Below, piece by piece: positions 46,727-59,408 of a DNA stretch of 64,000 bases (position 1 is the stretch's first letter; each line of letters starts with the position of its first letter). The DNA is from Dryas octopetala. Taxonomy: Eukaryota > Streptophyta > Magnoliopsida > Rosales > Rosaceae. A program made the position numbers and the translations under genes. The stretch spans positions 27,328,698 to 27,392,697 of the forward strand of contig OY992833.1 of the NCBI GenBank assembly GCA_963921425.1, in the 5' to 3' direction. The notes under the pieces are model-generated. The model saw nothing but the letters and a program-made list of their open reading frames with translations. It was not told the DNA's origin and did not search any database.

Positions 46727-49700
46727 TATATGTAAAGAGTAATATTTTTTATTAGATAATTGACATGTTATGTTTAATAATGGAATTAATCAAGCTGTAA
46801 TTTAAAGTGAGGGGGCCAAATTTTATAATTCAATTATATCTGAAAATCAATAAATTAATGAGGAGAAATTGAAGTACAAATGCAACCAATACAAAGAAGG
46901 ATACAAATTAAGAAAATATAAATTTTAACCTGCTTGGAATTTATTATATCTTGGAAGATAAATTAATAAGAAGAACAATAATTAAGTTTCATGGTTTGTA
47001 TTCCGAGAGAGCTACTGGGAACCAGAAAGCAAGGTATGTACTATTACTTATTGTTGGATAAGTCAAACCAAACCCTTCTCAACTTTTTGGAAAATGTCTA
47101 ACATTATAATTACAAATTGTCTAATTGTTGGTATAGGTGATCGAAGAGGCCGGCCAATTAATTAACTTAATCTCAAACCAAACATAGATTAGAGTATATG
47201 ATCTAAATTAATCTATTTGAACTTCAATCTCTTTTGTATGTCTGCTAGCTATCAATCATATATTTTACCAACAAACCTCTTATATATTCTGGCTTCACTT
47301 TGTAATGTTACAATAATTTTTTTAAAAACTAAAGTGGGTAAGGAAATAAGATAGGGGTGAGAATATAAGCACTCAAAGAAAAATTAAAAAAATTATTGTG
47401 TATTATGTAACAAGATATTGATTTAAGTGTGAATGGATAGTACCAAAGCTAAACCCTACCTAGCTAATTAACCCTATAGAAATTAAGTTGGCAATTTTAG
47501 GGTGAATCCCCATGGAATATGGATTGCATAAAAAGAAACATAGATGAAAAGACGAATTGGCAGAGAAGCTACTTACTTTAGGTATGAGCTAAAGGTTAGA
47601 GGTCCCCTACATGCGGCCTGGGAAATTTCCAGTGTTTCAAGAGGACATTGAACCCACGCCATGTGAGCTATATGATGATGACATTGCCAGATGTATCTTA
47701 ATATTACATGGTGTGCATAACAGACACATACACGTACCTTCATATGCATTAATGCGCGCTGTTCATCATTCAAATTAATTTTAAAGCTAGCTTGGCATTT
47801 TGTGATCATCTATATGTATGCCCGTACATGTAGATTTTTTTTGATATGTATATATCAATTGGCTCGTGGGGTGAGTTAATGCACACAATGTGGGGTGAAG
47901 CAAATGATGGGAAGAAATCATATGTATTGTCGATCGCATAAGCTAATAATTAATTAAACATATATGCATGCTTGCTGGCAATGGGGTCTTAAAATGCAAC
48001 AAAACTAACAGTTGGAAATAGATCTTTTAATTTGTTTATTTTGATATATTACTTTACTTTTAATCTAAACTGATGATAATAATGTATAATTGGTAGGCAT
48101 GTTCTTTATACTTGAAATAACCATTTGATGCTGGCTCGTTTGCTCAATCGAGATGCTACAAATAAAAGTTTTGTTTAACAAGATTTTAATAACCAACGAC
48201 ATATGCAGGCGTGTTGTCGCCAACGCCTAATTAAGGTGAAGCATGATTAATCAACTGAAAAGCTGTTCAAGATTAAAAAGTCACAAAAAGGTAGGGGAAA
48301 AGCTGGCTTTGACTTGCTTTTGTGGAGGTTGCATGCATGGGTAGTAAAGGGCCAAGATCGGTCCGTCCAATCAACTCACCCTACATTAATCCATATGCAT
48401 CTTGACCATAGCTACGTAAATATAAGCTAGGATGGAGTTAGCTGAGAGAGCACAATATATAATCCCCCTAAATCAGTACATATCAAGTAGTCTAAATTTT
48501 TGGTTCAATACTTCAAGGTGAGAAGTGTCTTAATTAATTTGAAGCATTTCATCACATAGGTTTGCCCCACCTTTTAAGTAAAAAATCAATATAGTTAAGA
48601 CTAATAACCCAAATTTGACAGGGAAATCAATGAGAATTAACAACTAGATCAAACTAATTGATCAAGATTTTATTACTAAATAAAAGTGTGAATATATATG
48701 CACATAGTTCGATTAAATTGATAGTCTGACAACATGAAATTTACGTAACAAAAAATATAAATAATAGACACTGACATGTTCACCTCAAATTAGGTTACAG
48801 ATCAAAATTGGAAGTGGACATATGCATACAGAGTCACATGCACAGACGCACTGAGATGGGGACTTGATCGATCCTATTCTCATATTTATAAGATAGGAGT
48901 CTTTAGCAACCATATGATGATGATTCATGAGCGGGGTGGGGTAAGAGTATAGTAGAGCTGGGCATAGCTAGTGGCTTAGAGTGGTACGTGGAGGGTTTGA
49001 AAAGAGTTAAGTTTGTCTATCTATCTCTAGCAAGCTCTAGGAAGCTATAGCTAGCTGGTGCGTGTGAGATGGTTGAAAGTTAGCCAAAAGTGTTAAAATA
49101 TAACTGTAACATCATATAGTATATCAAATTATAATAAGTGTACTATTTTTTAAGAGTATCTTTTATAATTCAGAATTTTAAATATAATAATTATACTTAT
49201 ATTATAATTTAAATAAATAAATAATACCATATTAACATGTTACATTGGTGGGTTCTTAATTAGCTGGACCTGACGAATTGTGGTGGGAACGGAACGCACA
49301 TGGTTGCACATGTCGATGATCGACTACTCCGTTGTTTGTTGTGAATGAACCCCTGAGACCCCGCCAAGTTGGTTTGCGATTTTGTTACCCCAACGGGCAA
49401 TCCCCAAAGGGAGTGGGAGGTGTCCACTTCAAATTCCTGTGCACTTGTTTGTCTTCATTCCGCAACTCCTTTCCACTTTTTACTTTTTTAGTCCTCTTCA
49501 TTGCACATGTCTACTTTTTCCAATTTTGTTTATACAAATTTTTCTTAGCCCTCTTCATTGCTTGGTCGTCTTATTGGACCCCCAAATTTAGACGGTGATG
49601 ATATGTGGACTCTTAGTTTTGCTATTTGTTTCAAGACTGGGCTCATTAGTCAAGCCCCTTTATGGCCCATTCTTCATAGTTTTTGATCTGCATGTAGAAC

Positions 49701-49876
49701 ACTGGACTGAACTGGGCTGGGTTCAAAACCCCAGAAGAGAAAAAGGAAAACAATTTAATTGATAATTCTAACGGTTAAAAAAGGTCAAAACGCGGTCATT
49801 GGTCCATTGCTTGATGTCCACGCAGGCCTCTTTCATATAACAAAGAAAGGCCTAACCCTTGGTGGAGATAGTTTAT
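46727..49876. other. Three-kilobase AT-rich spacer
   Basis: No coding frame with protein likeness. No known microRNA hairpin, tRNA or repeat boundary was recognised by eye. The end (about 49300-49876) should hold the promoter and 5' UTR of the threonyl-tRNA synthetase gene. Confidence 0.45.
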
Positions 49877-52800
49877 ATGCAATGCTCTAAAACCTGGACA
49901 GCTGCTCTCTCATTCTGTCTCCGCCGTAACTGCTACTATTCCTCACCTCAGCTAAACAGAAAAGCCTATCTCCGCCTCTTCTCGTCCGTACAACCACCAC
50001 CACCAGCAACCGCCATGGTCGCCCATCCAAAAGACGAGGCCTACCTCCAGACCGTTATTCCGAAGCGCATCCAGCTCTTCCAGTCCATCCAGGCCCAACA
50101 ACAGGCCCACCGCCAGTCCCTCCCCTCCGATGCCATAAAGTAAACCCTAAACCCTCTCAATTCGAACCTCGTCTTCTGTTTGTTGTATATGTGTGTATAC
50201 ATTTCTTGGAATTTGATTCTCTTCGGGGGTTTTTGTAGGATTACATTGCCGGACGGGAAGGTGAAGGAGGGGAAGAAGTGGGTGACTTCGCCATTTGACA
50301 TTGCCAAGGAGATTTCAAAGAGTTTGGCTTCGAACGCTCTGATTTCTGAGGTCAATGGGGTTCTGTGGGACATGACCAGGCCTTTGGAGGGCGACTCTGA
50401 GCTTAAGCTCTTCACTTTTGAAGACGACCTTGGCCGTGATACATTTTGGCATTCGAGCGCTCACATTCTTGGACAGGTGGGTACCTGGGAGTTATTGAAA
50501 TGTTTAAGGTTTTTGGTTTCGGTTGGATTGATTTAAGTTTTGATACGGTGCAGGCACTTGAGGTGGAGTATGGATGCAAGCTCTGCATTGGTCCTTGCAC
50601 CACTAGAGGAGAGGTTCGATTGTTTATGTTGATTCTTGGCTATATTAACATGCTCATTTACTTTGAGTCTTTGAGTAATTTGACTGCTTTGTTTTTGCCG
50701 AGTATTGTTTGAAATGATTCCGTGATTGTTTGCATTCGATGCTATCAGTTTCCGTGATTACTCATATAGTTCCCTTATGAAACGATTGAATTCAATAACA
50801 GGGTTTCTATTATGATGCATTTTATGGCGATTTGGGCTTGAATGAAGAGCATTTCAAGCAAATTGAATCAGGGGCAGAGAAGGCAGTTAAGGTATTGGTT
50901 TTTCTCTTGTGAAAATGTCTGTTTGTTGTATGGAGGAAATTGCTCCCTGACTGATTGCAAACCCATAAGATGTTTCAACATTTTGCTCTTTCTTGTTGAG
51001 AATCCTTGACTGGTTAGTTGTTTCTTTTTTCCCAGGAGAAACAGCCTTTTGAGCGCATTGAAGTATCAAAGGAACAGGCACTTGAGATTTTTTCTGATAA
51101 TAAATTCAAGGTAAGTGAAGCTGCTTAGTTTTGTGTCTTATAAGTAATTGACTGTTAACTACTTTTGTATATGCATTCATACTTTCAAAATCAATTTCAG
51201 ATATGTTTCTATTTTGCACTATTTTAATCAGGTTGAAATCATCAATGATCTTCCGGCAGACAAAACTATCACCGTATATAGATGTGGCCCCTTGGTTGAC
51301 TTGTGTCGTGGACCCCATATACCAAATACATCCTTTGTCAAAGCATTTGCATGTTTGAAGGTATGTGTTTCCATGGCCTTTTAAATCTGTAATTTGTAAT
51401 TTTCATCTTGTTAGCATGTGTTGTGTGTGGATATTTAACATTGTAATTCCAGGCTTCTGCAGCCTACTGGAGGGGAAATAAAGATCGTGAAAGTTTACAG
51501 AGAGTTTATGGAATATCTTATCCCGATAAAAAACGTTTGCAGGTGATATTCTTTCTGTTTTGACCTTTTTGTACTTTGGTTTTTCTTATCTGCTTTCTTA
51601 TTTGTATCAGCTGCTTCAGCTAAGTTTCCTAGCATTAAAATCTAGAGTTCCTTCATGCACATTGTTGCACTAATTCCTCATATTTATACCGAAGAAAAAG
51701 TATGGATAAGAATTTCATTGCTAACTGATAAAATTGAATTTCACTATAAGAACTGAATATAGCTCAGAGAGTGCACTTCAATGAAATGAAAAAGGTTTCA
51801 CATGTGTAAAGAAAATAAGATGTTGCCTACTGGTTAATCAAACACCCTAGTATAGTGGTACCTGAAATACTTTGATTCTTAAACTTAAATCTGGTGGCTC
51901 TAGTACCTCATATTGAAGTACAAATATCATAATCAAAACATGTGGCGGGTCTCTCATGATATTTTATAAATTGAGAAGTTACCTTTGTAATAACTAGTCA
52001 GTAGCTCATTGGGTGTGCTTTTGAGCCATGTAAACTGAAATTAATGAAGCTTTATGAAGTTCAATGTTTTTAAGCAACACGCTTGGTATAATATTATGTG
52101 AAGCAATATTTGTCAGAGACATGAATTTCAGACCCTCTTTAACTTAAGCTTGTAAATCATAGTGCAATCTAAGCTACAATTAGTGCTACAGGTAGCTATT
52201 GGGTGAGGAATTAATATGTAGAGATCAAGTTGTGAATTTTGATAGAAAAGCAATAAAAGCTAGCCAATGCCATATCTGGACATTGGTCTTGAATTATTTC
52301 ATTTTCTTACCAACATCAACTTTTTCTGCAGGCATATATCCAGCACCTGGAAGAAGCAAAAAAATATGACCACAGATTGTTGGGTACAACCCAGGAGCTT
52401 TTCTTTTGTCACCCACTTAGGTATGTATTGAGTTAATGTTTTTTCATTGCTTAAGTGATCTAGATTGTCCATGATTTCCATTTGATTATTTCTTCTTGTC
52501 AAGTTCAGCCCAGGAAGTTGGTTCTTCCTCCCTAATGGGACTCGGATTTATAACAAATTAATGGAGTTCATACGAAATCAATATAGAGAGAGAGGATACC
52601 TTGAGGTTGACAGTCAATGTTCAGTTTTCACTTCATTTATTAATAATCTTAAATAATTTGCACCTAATTTATTTTTATTTGGTAGGTTATATCACCAAAC
52701 ATGTACAATATGCAACTTTGGGAAACATCTGGTCATGCTGAACATTACAAGGATAATATGTTTTGTTTTGAGGTGAGTTTTGATATAACTTGATACCATT

Positions 52801-55800
52801 GTGTTTACTTATGTCGAAACCTTCATGCTTAAAAGTAATCTGACTGTGGGGGATCAAGGAAATGGAAAACAAATTAATGGGCAGATATAAAAATAAGGTC
52901 AATACACAGATTTGACAGGTCAATACACAGATTTGACAATGTATATTTTGTTTATTTTTTTGTGTGATATGAATGAATATCAGATATTGGCTATATACAT
53001 ATTGTTGTATAACAGGCTGACAGCCTATCTGGTGCCAACTAAACTTGTCTTACTATTTCTCGGGAATTTTATATAGCTGAGTCATGAAGGAAAAGTCTGT
53101 TGCTTGACCAAAACATAATATGGAAATTATGGTATGGAATTCAATGCAGATGATTGAGATCATCGTTAATTAGTTATGCTATGTAAACGAACACTTGAAC
53201 AGGACTATGTTTAACTTACTGGATTTTGTATCTTTGTATCTGATGATGTCAAGTTCCCATTGCAGATTGAGAAACAGGAGTTTGGATTGAAGCCAATGAA
53301 TTGCCCAGGCCACTGTTTAATGTTTCAGCATAGGGTTCGTTCATATAGAGGTATTTTTTTTTTTTTGACAAGTTTATTTTCACGTTTTATTCACTTGAAT
53401 TGCTTGATAGGAAATTCATTCAGCATATAAGTTTTTATTGAGCATGATTTGGTCAAAGTTGACATTAGATCCTGATGTACAAGTGGCATTAAAACACTTT
53501 CCTTTTTGATTAGTCAAAATCTACATGATTGAGTTTGTTGTACAATTGACATTTTTTTTGGGGCTTGAGTTTCCTGTTATTGATCGACATGGTTTTGATG
53601 CATAAGCTGGTGGATGTTTCATTAATCGACATGGTTTTGATGCATAAGCTGTTGGATTTTTCATTAATCAACATGGTTTTGATGCTTAAGCTGGGACATT
53701 AGTTTGCTTATTTTTGTATTTCTAGAATCCCTCTTTTTTTTTTCAAAAATAATTTAGCTTTCAGCAAAAATCTTTGGACGGACCATACTTTGCTGCTAAG
53801 GATTTGAAATTGTTACTAATTTGTGTGTGAGCCTTTGCACCATACTTATTCTCATTGTTTTCTTTTTCCTTTTAAAACCTTGATCACAAAGAACTTCCTC
53901 TTCGACTGGCTGATTTTGGGGTATTGCATCGGAATGAGGCCAGTGGTGCACTCACTGGATTAACTCGTGTTAGGAGATTCCAGCAGGTATACTTTTAGAT
54001 GTTAATGTTGCAGGTTTGAATAATTGTATTATTGGGAGCTTGCTGGTTCTATATGTGTGTGTGTGTGTGTAGATTTTTCTGGGGGGTTTTTTAATACCTT
54101 TGTTTTAGCATAACCCTAGCTGTTAATTTAGGTGTCTCATATTCATCATCAATGTACTTTACAAACATTTAGGATTATTCTGGTTTGAAATGCTATTAAC
54201 TCATAAAGAGCTTATACGACTTAGCCAGTGCCCCTTGGTGCTTTCTAATGAATATTACTTTATTTATCCAAATTATATGTTTTAAGTCATTCCTTACTTT
54301 TATTCACTGGCTGGTAAACGTACAACTCTTCTGACAAATTTTAGTCCAAAATATACTACAGGATGATGCACACATCTTTTGCAGGGAGTCCCAAGTGAGT
54401 TGGACTTAATTGACATTCTGTATAACTTACTTTTTAAGGTTTTGTTTTGTTTTTAAGACTTTTATATGTATGTGCTTCATTTTTCAGGTAAAAGATGAAG
54501 TGAAGGGTGTCTTAGAATTCATCAAGTATATCTATAATATATTTGGCTTCACTTTTGATCTGAAGCTATCAACAGTAAGATTCTTTATCTATATACTTAA
54601 TGAACCTCTTGACTCCTTTGCTTATGGTTGAAATGAATTAGCATCATTGCCATTTATTATTGTGTGATTAATTTGCTTTATGGCCTACAAAACCCGAGCT
54701 TGGGTTATGTAATAGTGCTTTTTTTTTTTTCCTCAAATTATTATCATCTTTTTTTACACTAGGATCTCAATATAAGATGCTTGAACCCACACTACTCACT
54801 GAGATTACTAAGCTTATTTTACTTATAATGATTTTCCCCACAGTTTTGGACTTTTTATTTTTTCTTTCTTTATGTTACAACGGATATTTGTAAACTATTA
54901 TAAATTCAGAACTCTAGTGGTTCAAAATATTTAGTGAGTGGAGTTTATTTGTAATGTAGCAACCATAGTATTGCTTAACCCACATTACTCACTGAGATTA
55001 CTAAGCTTATTTTACTAATAATGATTTTCCCCCCAGTTTTGGACTTTTTTTTTTCTTTCTCTATGTTACAATGGATATTTGTAAACGATTATAAATTCAG
55101 AACTCTAGTGGTTCAAAATATTTAGCGAGTGGAGTTTATTTGTAATGGTAGCAACCATAGTATTGCTTGTGGAAAAGTGACAATGCTCTTCATCACATGT
55201 TATATATGCTGCCTAGGCTGGAAGTTTGAATTTGAGTACTTTATATGAGTTAAGTCTCTGTATTTGCCTGTATCTATTTACATCTATGCATGCGTGTTTG
55301 AAGGATGATGAATTCATATTTATCGTGTTATAAAATATTTGTATTTTTGTTTGTGCTGTAGAGGCCAGAAAAATACAGTGGAGACATAGCAACATGGGAT
55401 AAAGCTGAGGCTGCTCTTGCAGAAGCATTAAATGAGAATGGCAAGCCCTGGCAGGTAATTTACCCTTTATGCTGTAATTTCCCTTAGCATCTAGCTTACT
55501 CTTCTTTTGGTACCTAATGCTGTATGATCATAAAAGTTTATGTATAAATTTATACAAATTCCATTGTGCTTGAGGCAGGGTAGCTCTATTTATTATTGAA
55601 CTCATCCCAAACTGGGTTCAAAACTTGATAAAACTCAGTCACCCTACTTTAAAATGGTTTAGCTTTCTACTCCACCCATTTACCATGAAATTAGATTAGA
55701 ATGGCAAAATTTGTGATTGGCAGAGTGTCATTTTGGTCCATTATCTGTTTTTTTTTTTTTTAAAGCAGTACTATAGGTGCCCCTGTATTTCTTCTTTGTG

Positions 55801-57897
55801 TCTGGATGCTTACATTGTTAAGTCATGTTATACAGATAAATGAAGGGGATGGTGCATTTTATGGACCGAAGATTGATATCAGCTTATCTGATGCATTGAA
55901 CAGAAAATTTCAGTGTGCAACATTACAGGTTAGAGGGAGTTGGGGAAAAAAAAACTTTCTTAGACCTCTTTCTGTTTTTTTTTTTTGTTGTGTAACCATA
56001 TTGGAAAAAAATACTGTGGGTGCAGCTTGATTTTCAGCTTCCTGCTCGTTTCGAGCTGTATTACTCAGCAGAGGGTGAAGAAGGCAAGAGGGAGACACCT
56101 GTTATGATACACAGAGCTGTTTTAGGTTCTGTTGAGCGTATGTTTGCTGTACTGTTGGAACACTACAAAGGGAAATGGCCCTTCTGGCTTAGTCCACGTC
56201 AGGCAATTGTTTGCCCTGTCTCGGACAAATCCCTGCCTTATGCTCTACAGGTAATTTGATAGTAGGCTTTTGTGGCCTTTGTTGGCTGAGCTCTATAAAT
56301 ATCTATTTGCTTTTTGCTGTTCCCCTTCAGGAATTTTACATTTGATGCATATGAGTGCCATTAATAACTGATCAAGGTTGGTTTTAGTGCTTCCAAATTT
56401 CAATAAAAAAGGGTTGGTTTGGTGCTTGGTTTCATTAAAATTTTGTCAATATCGACTAATGTTCATCACTAGTATGAGTTTTTTGTTACTGTTTTTGGAT
56501 ATCATGAAATAATGAAGCCGGTATTATTCTTTTCTTTGTGTTTCCATGTGATTCCAATGATTTAGTGTCATTAATAAAGTACAAGACATTCACACATCAC
56601 ACATCACAAGGAGTGGTATTTCAGAAGTACTTGCTGGTTTGGTAGTTTAAGAAATTTGAAGTATATTGCTCATTTGAAAAATTAATGTGTTTTGTTAGTA
56701 GTTGTACAAGATGCTTAAATGTGATTCACTAATGGATAAAATATTTGAATATGAAGTCATGGGTTAAAAGCTATTGTTGCTTTTTTGTAGGTTCGGGATC
56801 AGATCCATCAGGCTGGTTATTATGTTGATGTTGACACAAGTGATAGAACCATAAATAAAAAGGTATGCATTCATAACTTTGTCCTCAGCATTAAATTTTC
56901 CATTTTTCGGGTTGACCTAGATAAACTCGTATAAATTGTTTTTCTCATGTTAGAAATTCTGATATCAGCTTAAGTTGTAGTTTAATGATGTCCAATAAGT
57001 CTACTGTCACAGGGGAGGAATTAATTTTAACAAGATAATTAACGCTCTGCAGTCAATATTGTTGCATAAATCAAATACAATATAATTACATTGGGCTGAA
57101 GAGTTTAGATATGTAATTAAGATGTAATGTAATAGGTATCTGTAATCTTACACATGTGAAATATTGACCGTTGAAGATAAGCTAATTAAGGAAACTACCA
57201 CATCATTCTTATAATACTACTGCTGTGATACCATGTGGTTTTTAATAATTTGTTTTATTTATTTATTACATTGGAGGTTCGATACCTAACTTAATCTTAA
57301 CTCATTACCCCATCCACTCTCACACCACTTAGGCTAACCCCAAGGGCTTAGTTTTTAATAATTTGTTGATAGAAGCCAGTGTAGGTTAGTGCCATAATAT
57401 TTTAATTCATATACTAATTTTAGCGCACACCATTATACAGCTCAATACTGATACAGATTCAATCTGTTTGCAATATAGTGAGCGCAACCCAATCATTTAT
57501 GCATCTAGCTTCAGCAGTGTCAATTTCTTTGCTGAACTGAAATCTTTTTTGTTTAATGACTGTTTGTTCCTGCAGGTACGAGAAGCTCAGGTGGCACAGT
57601 ACAACTACATTCTAGTTGTTGGTGAGGAGGAAGTCAAAACTGGACAGGTTCTCTTCGTTTCTAATACTCTACTTTGTTTATGCTGTATTTCACCCTAGTT
57701 GCAGTTGTCTGACCACGAACATTATGTCCCTTACTTGTGTTATTTGTCATGAACTTTTGCCATTCGAGTGAGAAGTTAATCCTTGATCCTTATCGTTTCA
57801 GGTGAGCTTACGGGTCAGAGATAAGAAAGATGTCACAGTAATGGGCATCGAAAGCCTACTCAACCACTTTAAGGACGAAGTAGAAGCTTTCCATTAG
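49877..57897 (+). CDS. THRRS: Threonyl-tRNA synthetase, likely dual-targeted (mitochondrion and cytosol)
   Basis: Twenty exons, first 49877-50139 and last 57802-57897; internal exons start at 50239, 50554, 50802, 51036, 51232, 51453, 52332, 52509, 52686, 53266, 53892, 54362, 54488, 55362, 55836, 56026, 56791 and 57576. The long form has 722 residues. The enzyme charges tRNA-Thr. The TGS domain is at about 88-150. The editing domain keeps His159, His163, Cys267 and His271. The class II core keeps the zinc ligands Cys419 (KPMNCPGH), His447 (LHRNEASG) and His597 (MIHRA). The anticodon-binding domain is at about 620-722. The first 46 residues are rich in Ser, Arg and Leu and look like an organelle presequence. 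An in-frame ATG at 50015 ([11 protein letters not shown]) gives a 676-residue cytosolic-type form. Frame phases agree throughout. Confidence 0.95.
50012..50018 (+). promoter_or_regulatory. Strong internal start context in the synthetase (GCCATGG)
   Basis: The second in-frame ATG (50015-50017) sits in GCCATGG, the optimal plant context. The first ATG (49877) has T at -3 and C at +4, a weak context. Leaky scanning past the first start would yield a protein without the presequence. Confidence 0.65.
53583..53695. repeat. 42-bp tandem repeat in synthetase intron 11
   Basis: Nearly three units beginning ATCGACATGGTTTTGATGCA at 53583, 53625 and 53667, 42 bases apart, with a few changes in the last. 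Confidence 0.85.
54784..55168. repeat. About 193-bp tandem duplication in synthetase intron 14
   Basis: AACCCACACTACTCACTGAG at 54784 recurs as AACCCACATTACTCACTGAG at 54977. The two units then match almost base for base to GCAACCATAGTATTGCTT. The few differences suggest a recent event. Both units lie wholly within the intron. Confidence 0.9.
57255..57350 (-). mobile_element. Compact tRNA-derived SINE in synthetase intron 18
   Basis: It is flanked by a perfect 17-bp duplication GTTTTTAATAATTTGTT (57238-57254 and 57351-57367). Read on the minus strand, the 96-base body starts TAAGCCCTTGGGGTTAGCCT. It has an A-box-like TAGCCTAAGTGG and a B-box-like GGTATCGAACCTCC, and ends in AATAAATAAATAA. 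Internal RNA polymerase III boxes, an A-rich tail and a long target duplication are the marks of a LINE-mobilised SINE. The perfect duplication suggests a fairly young insertion. It points against the direction of the host gene. Confidence 0.82.
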
Positions 57898-58142
57898 GAT
57901 TTTCTTTTTGAAGAATGCTCAAAGTAATCTTAGACTTCCTCCCACGCATGGGGGGATTTTGTGATCTCACTGAAAAATTAGCTGTTAATCCCTGTTTAAT
58001 ATTCTAGTACTACAATGTCTTGGTACTGTAATTTCCTTTTTGCAGATTCAGATTTGTTTATATGATAGCTTTCGTTTTTTTCTTTAATTGTATCATGCAT
58101 GTGTGCAGTAAACCCTTCTATTTGCATTTCATGGTGACATTA

Positions 58143-58345
58143 ATATTTGAATATTCAAGAGGATACGTATATACATATTGCAAACATATCATACTCAAGA
58201 ATGTTAAGTATCCTCGTGAATGTTAGTACTTGAATATTCAAGAGGATACATATCAAACATATCATACTCTAAGTTTGGTTTTCAAGAAGATACATATCAT
58301 ACAAGTTGCATAAAAAATATCGTACTTGAATATTCAAGAGGATAC
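58143..58345. repeat. Diverged repeat built on TTGAATATTCAAGAGGATAC
   Basis: The unit recurs near 58147, 58230 and 58324, with related TTCAAGAAGATACATATCATAC and ATACTCAAGAATG pieces between. TTGAATATTCAA is itself a 12-base palindrome. Confidence 0.7.
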
Positions 58346-58833
58346 ATATCATACTCAAAAGTTGGATTTTCATCCAATGATTCAATTTAAAAAGATTAGA
58401 GTATATAAGCAAATATTATCTTTAATAATTGATTGTTTGATTTTAATTGAAGCACTAAACACCAAGGTGCTTTAATAACCGTTTGAGTGTTTAAGTAAAT
58501 AATGTGTTTATAATTACACTGTTTTTTTGTAACCATAACCATCGGATTTTCTCGACACTAATATATGCACATTCTTACACATTAAAATACTTGGTGAAGT
58601 GCTTAAACACTACTCTGCGTGGTCCTCAAATAAGGTTCTTGAATGTTGTATCTTACCGATCGCGTATCTCATTTATCTATATATTAATCTAACAGCGACT
58701 CAATCTCAACATTGCACCGAACTGGATTGGTTGGCTTCTTTATAACCCAAATATTTCCATGAAATAAATGACCATCTACATAAACAACAATAAAAATTTG
58801 GTATCATCTCATCTCACTTAAGATAAGAATGGA

Positions 58834-58925
58834 AGGTTGTGGGCTTATAATTCTAGCGGTAAAAAGGATTAGTTATCCTTACAACGAGTTCGACTCTCAC
58901 ATTCCACATTATAGACAAAAATATA
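58834..58925 (+). mobile_element. Possible SINE fragment (tRNA-like head)
   Basis: TTCTAGCGGTAAAAAGG resembles an A-box region. GAGTTCGACTC, about 40 bases on, resembles a B-box, followed by an A/T-rich tail. No target duplication was found, so this could be a decayed SINE or chance. Confidence 0.3.
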
Positions 58926-59408
58926 TATAAAATAATGAGGGTGAGTTGAGGGATTAAATAACCTAGGGATGCGTTTGCTGTTTTGGTATTGTTTATTGAG
59001 ACAGTTATCTCAACAATATTGTCCAGGAGAGATTTTTAATTTTTTGCCCACCTCTCTCTTTATGATGACATAAATACATATATGCATCCTCTTGCAGTTG
59101 TCGTACGTATTTTCAGCAAGCCTTTCATTGTCAAGATATGGTCATATCTAACGAAGTAATCAAACATGTCATTCATATATATAAGAGGAGGTAGCAAGAA
59201 GATCCTTGACATGCCATCCACAAGAAGCAAAGCTAATTAGCTAGCTAGGGAATATATATGGAAGGCCAACTTAAACAATATGTTAGAAATGGATCCCCAT
59301 AATTGATTTCAATATATATATATATTTAATATTTAAACTAATAATTAAGAGAATATATAAAAGCTACTATGATCTAATAAGTAACCAATATGAATATATA
59401 TTAATTGC

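Larger units (their letters stand above)
57898..59408. other. Convergent spacer between synthetase and bHLH-MYC_N genes
   Basis: Synthetase 3' UTR, then AT-rich DNA. It includes a diverged repeat of ACTTGAATATTCAAGAGGAT-type units (58143-58345) and a SINE-like fragment near 58834-58925. No coding frame with family likeness. Confidence 0.5.

Noticed and set aside
46727-49300. Possible microRNA hairpins in the long spacer
   Set aside because: I compared by eye with common conserved plant miRNA sequences and saw none; folding could not be run.
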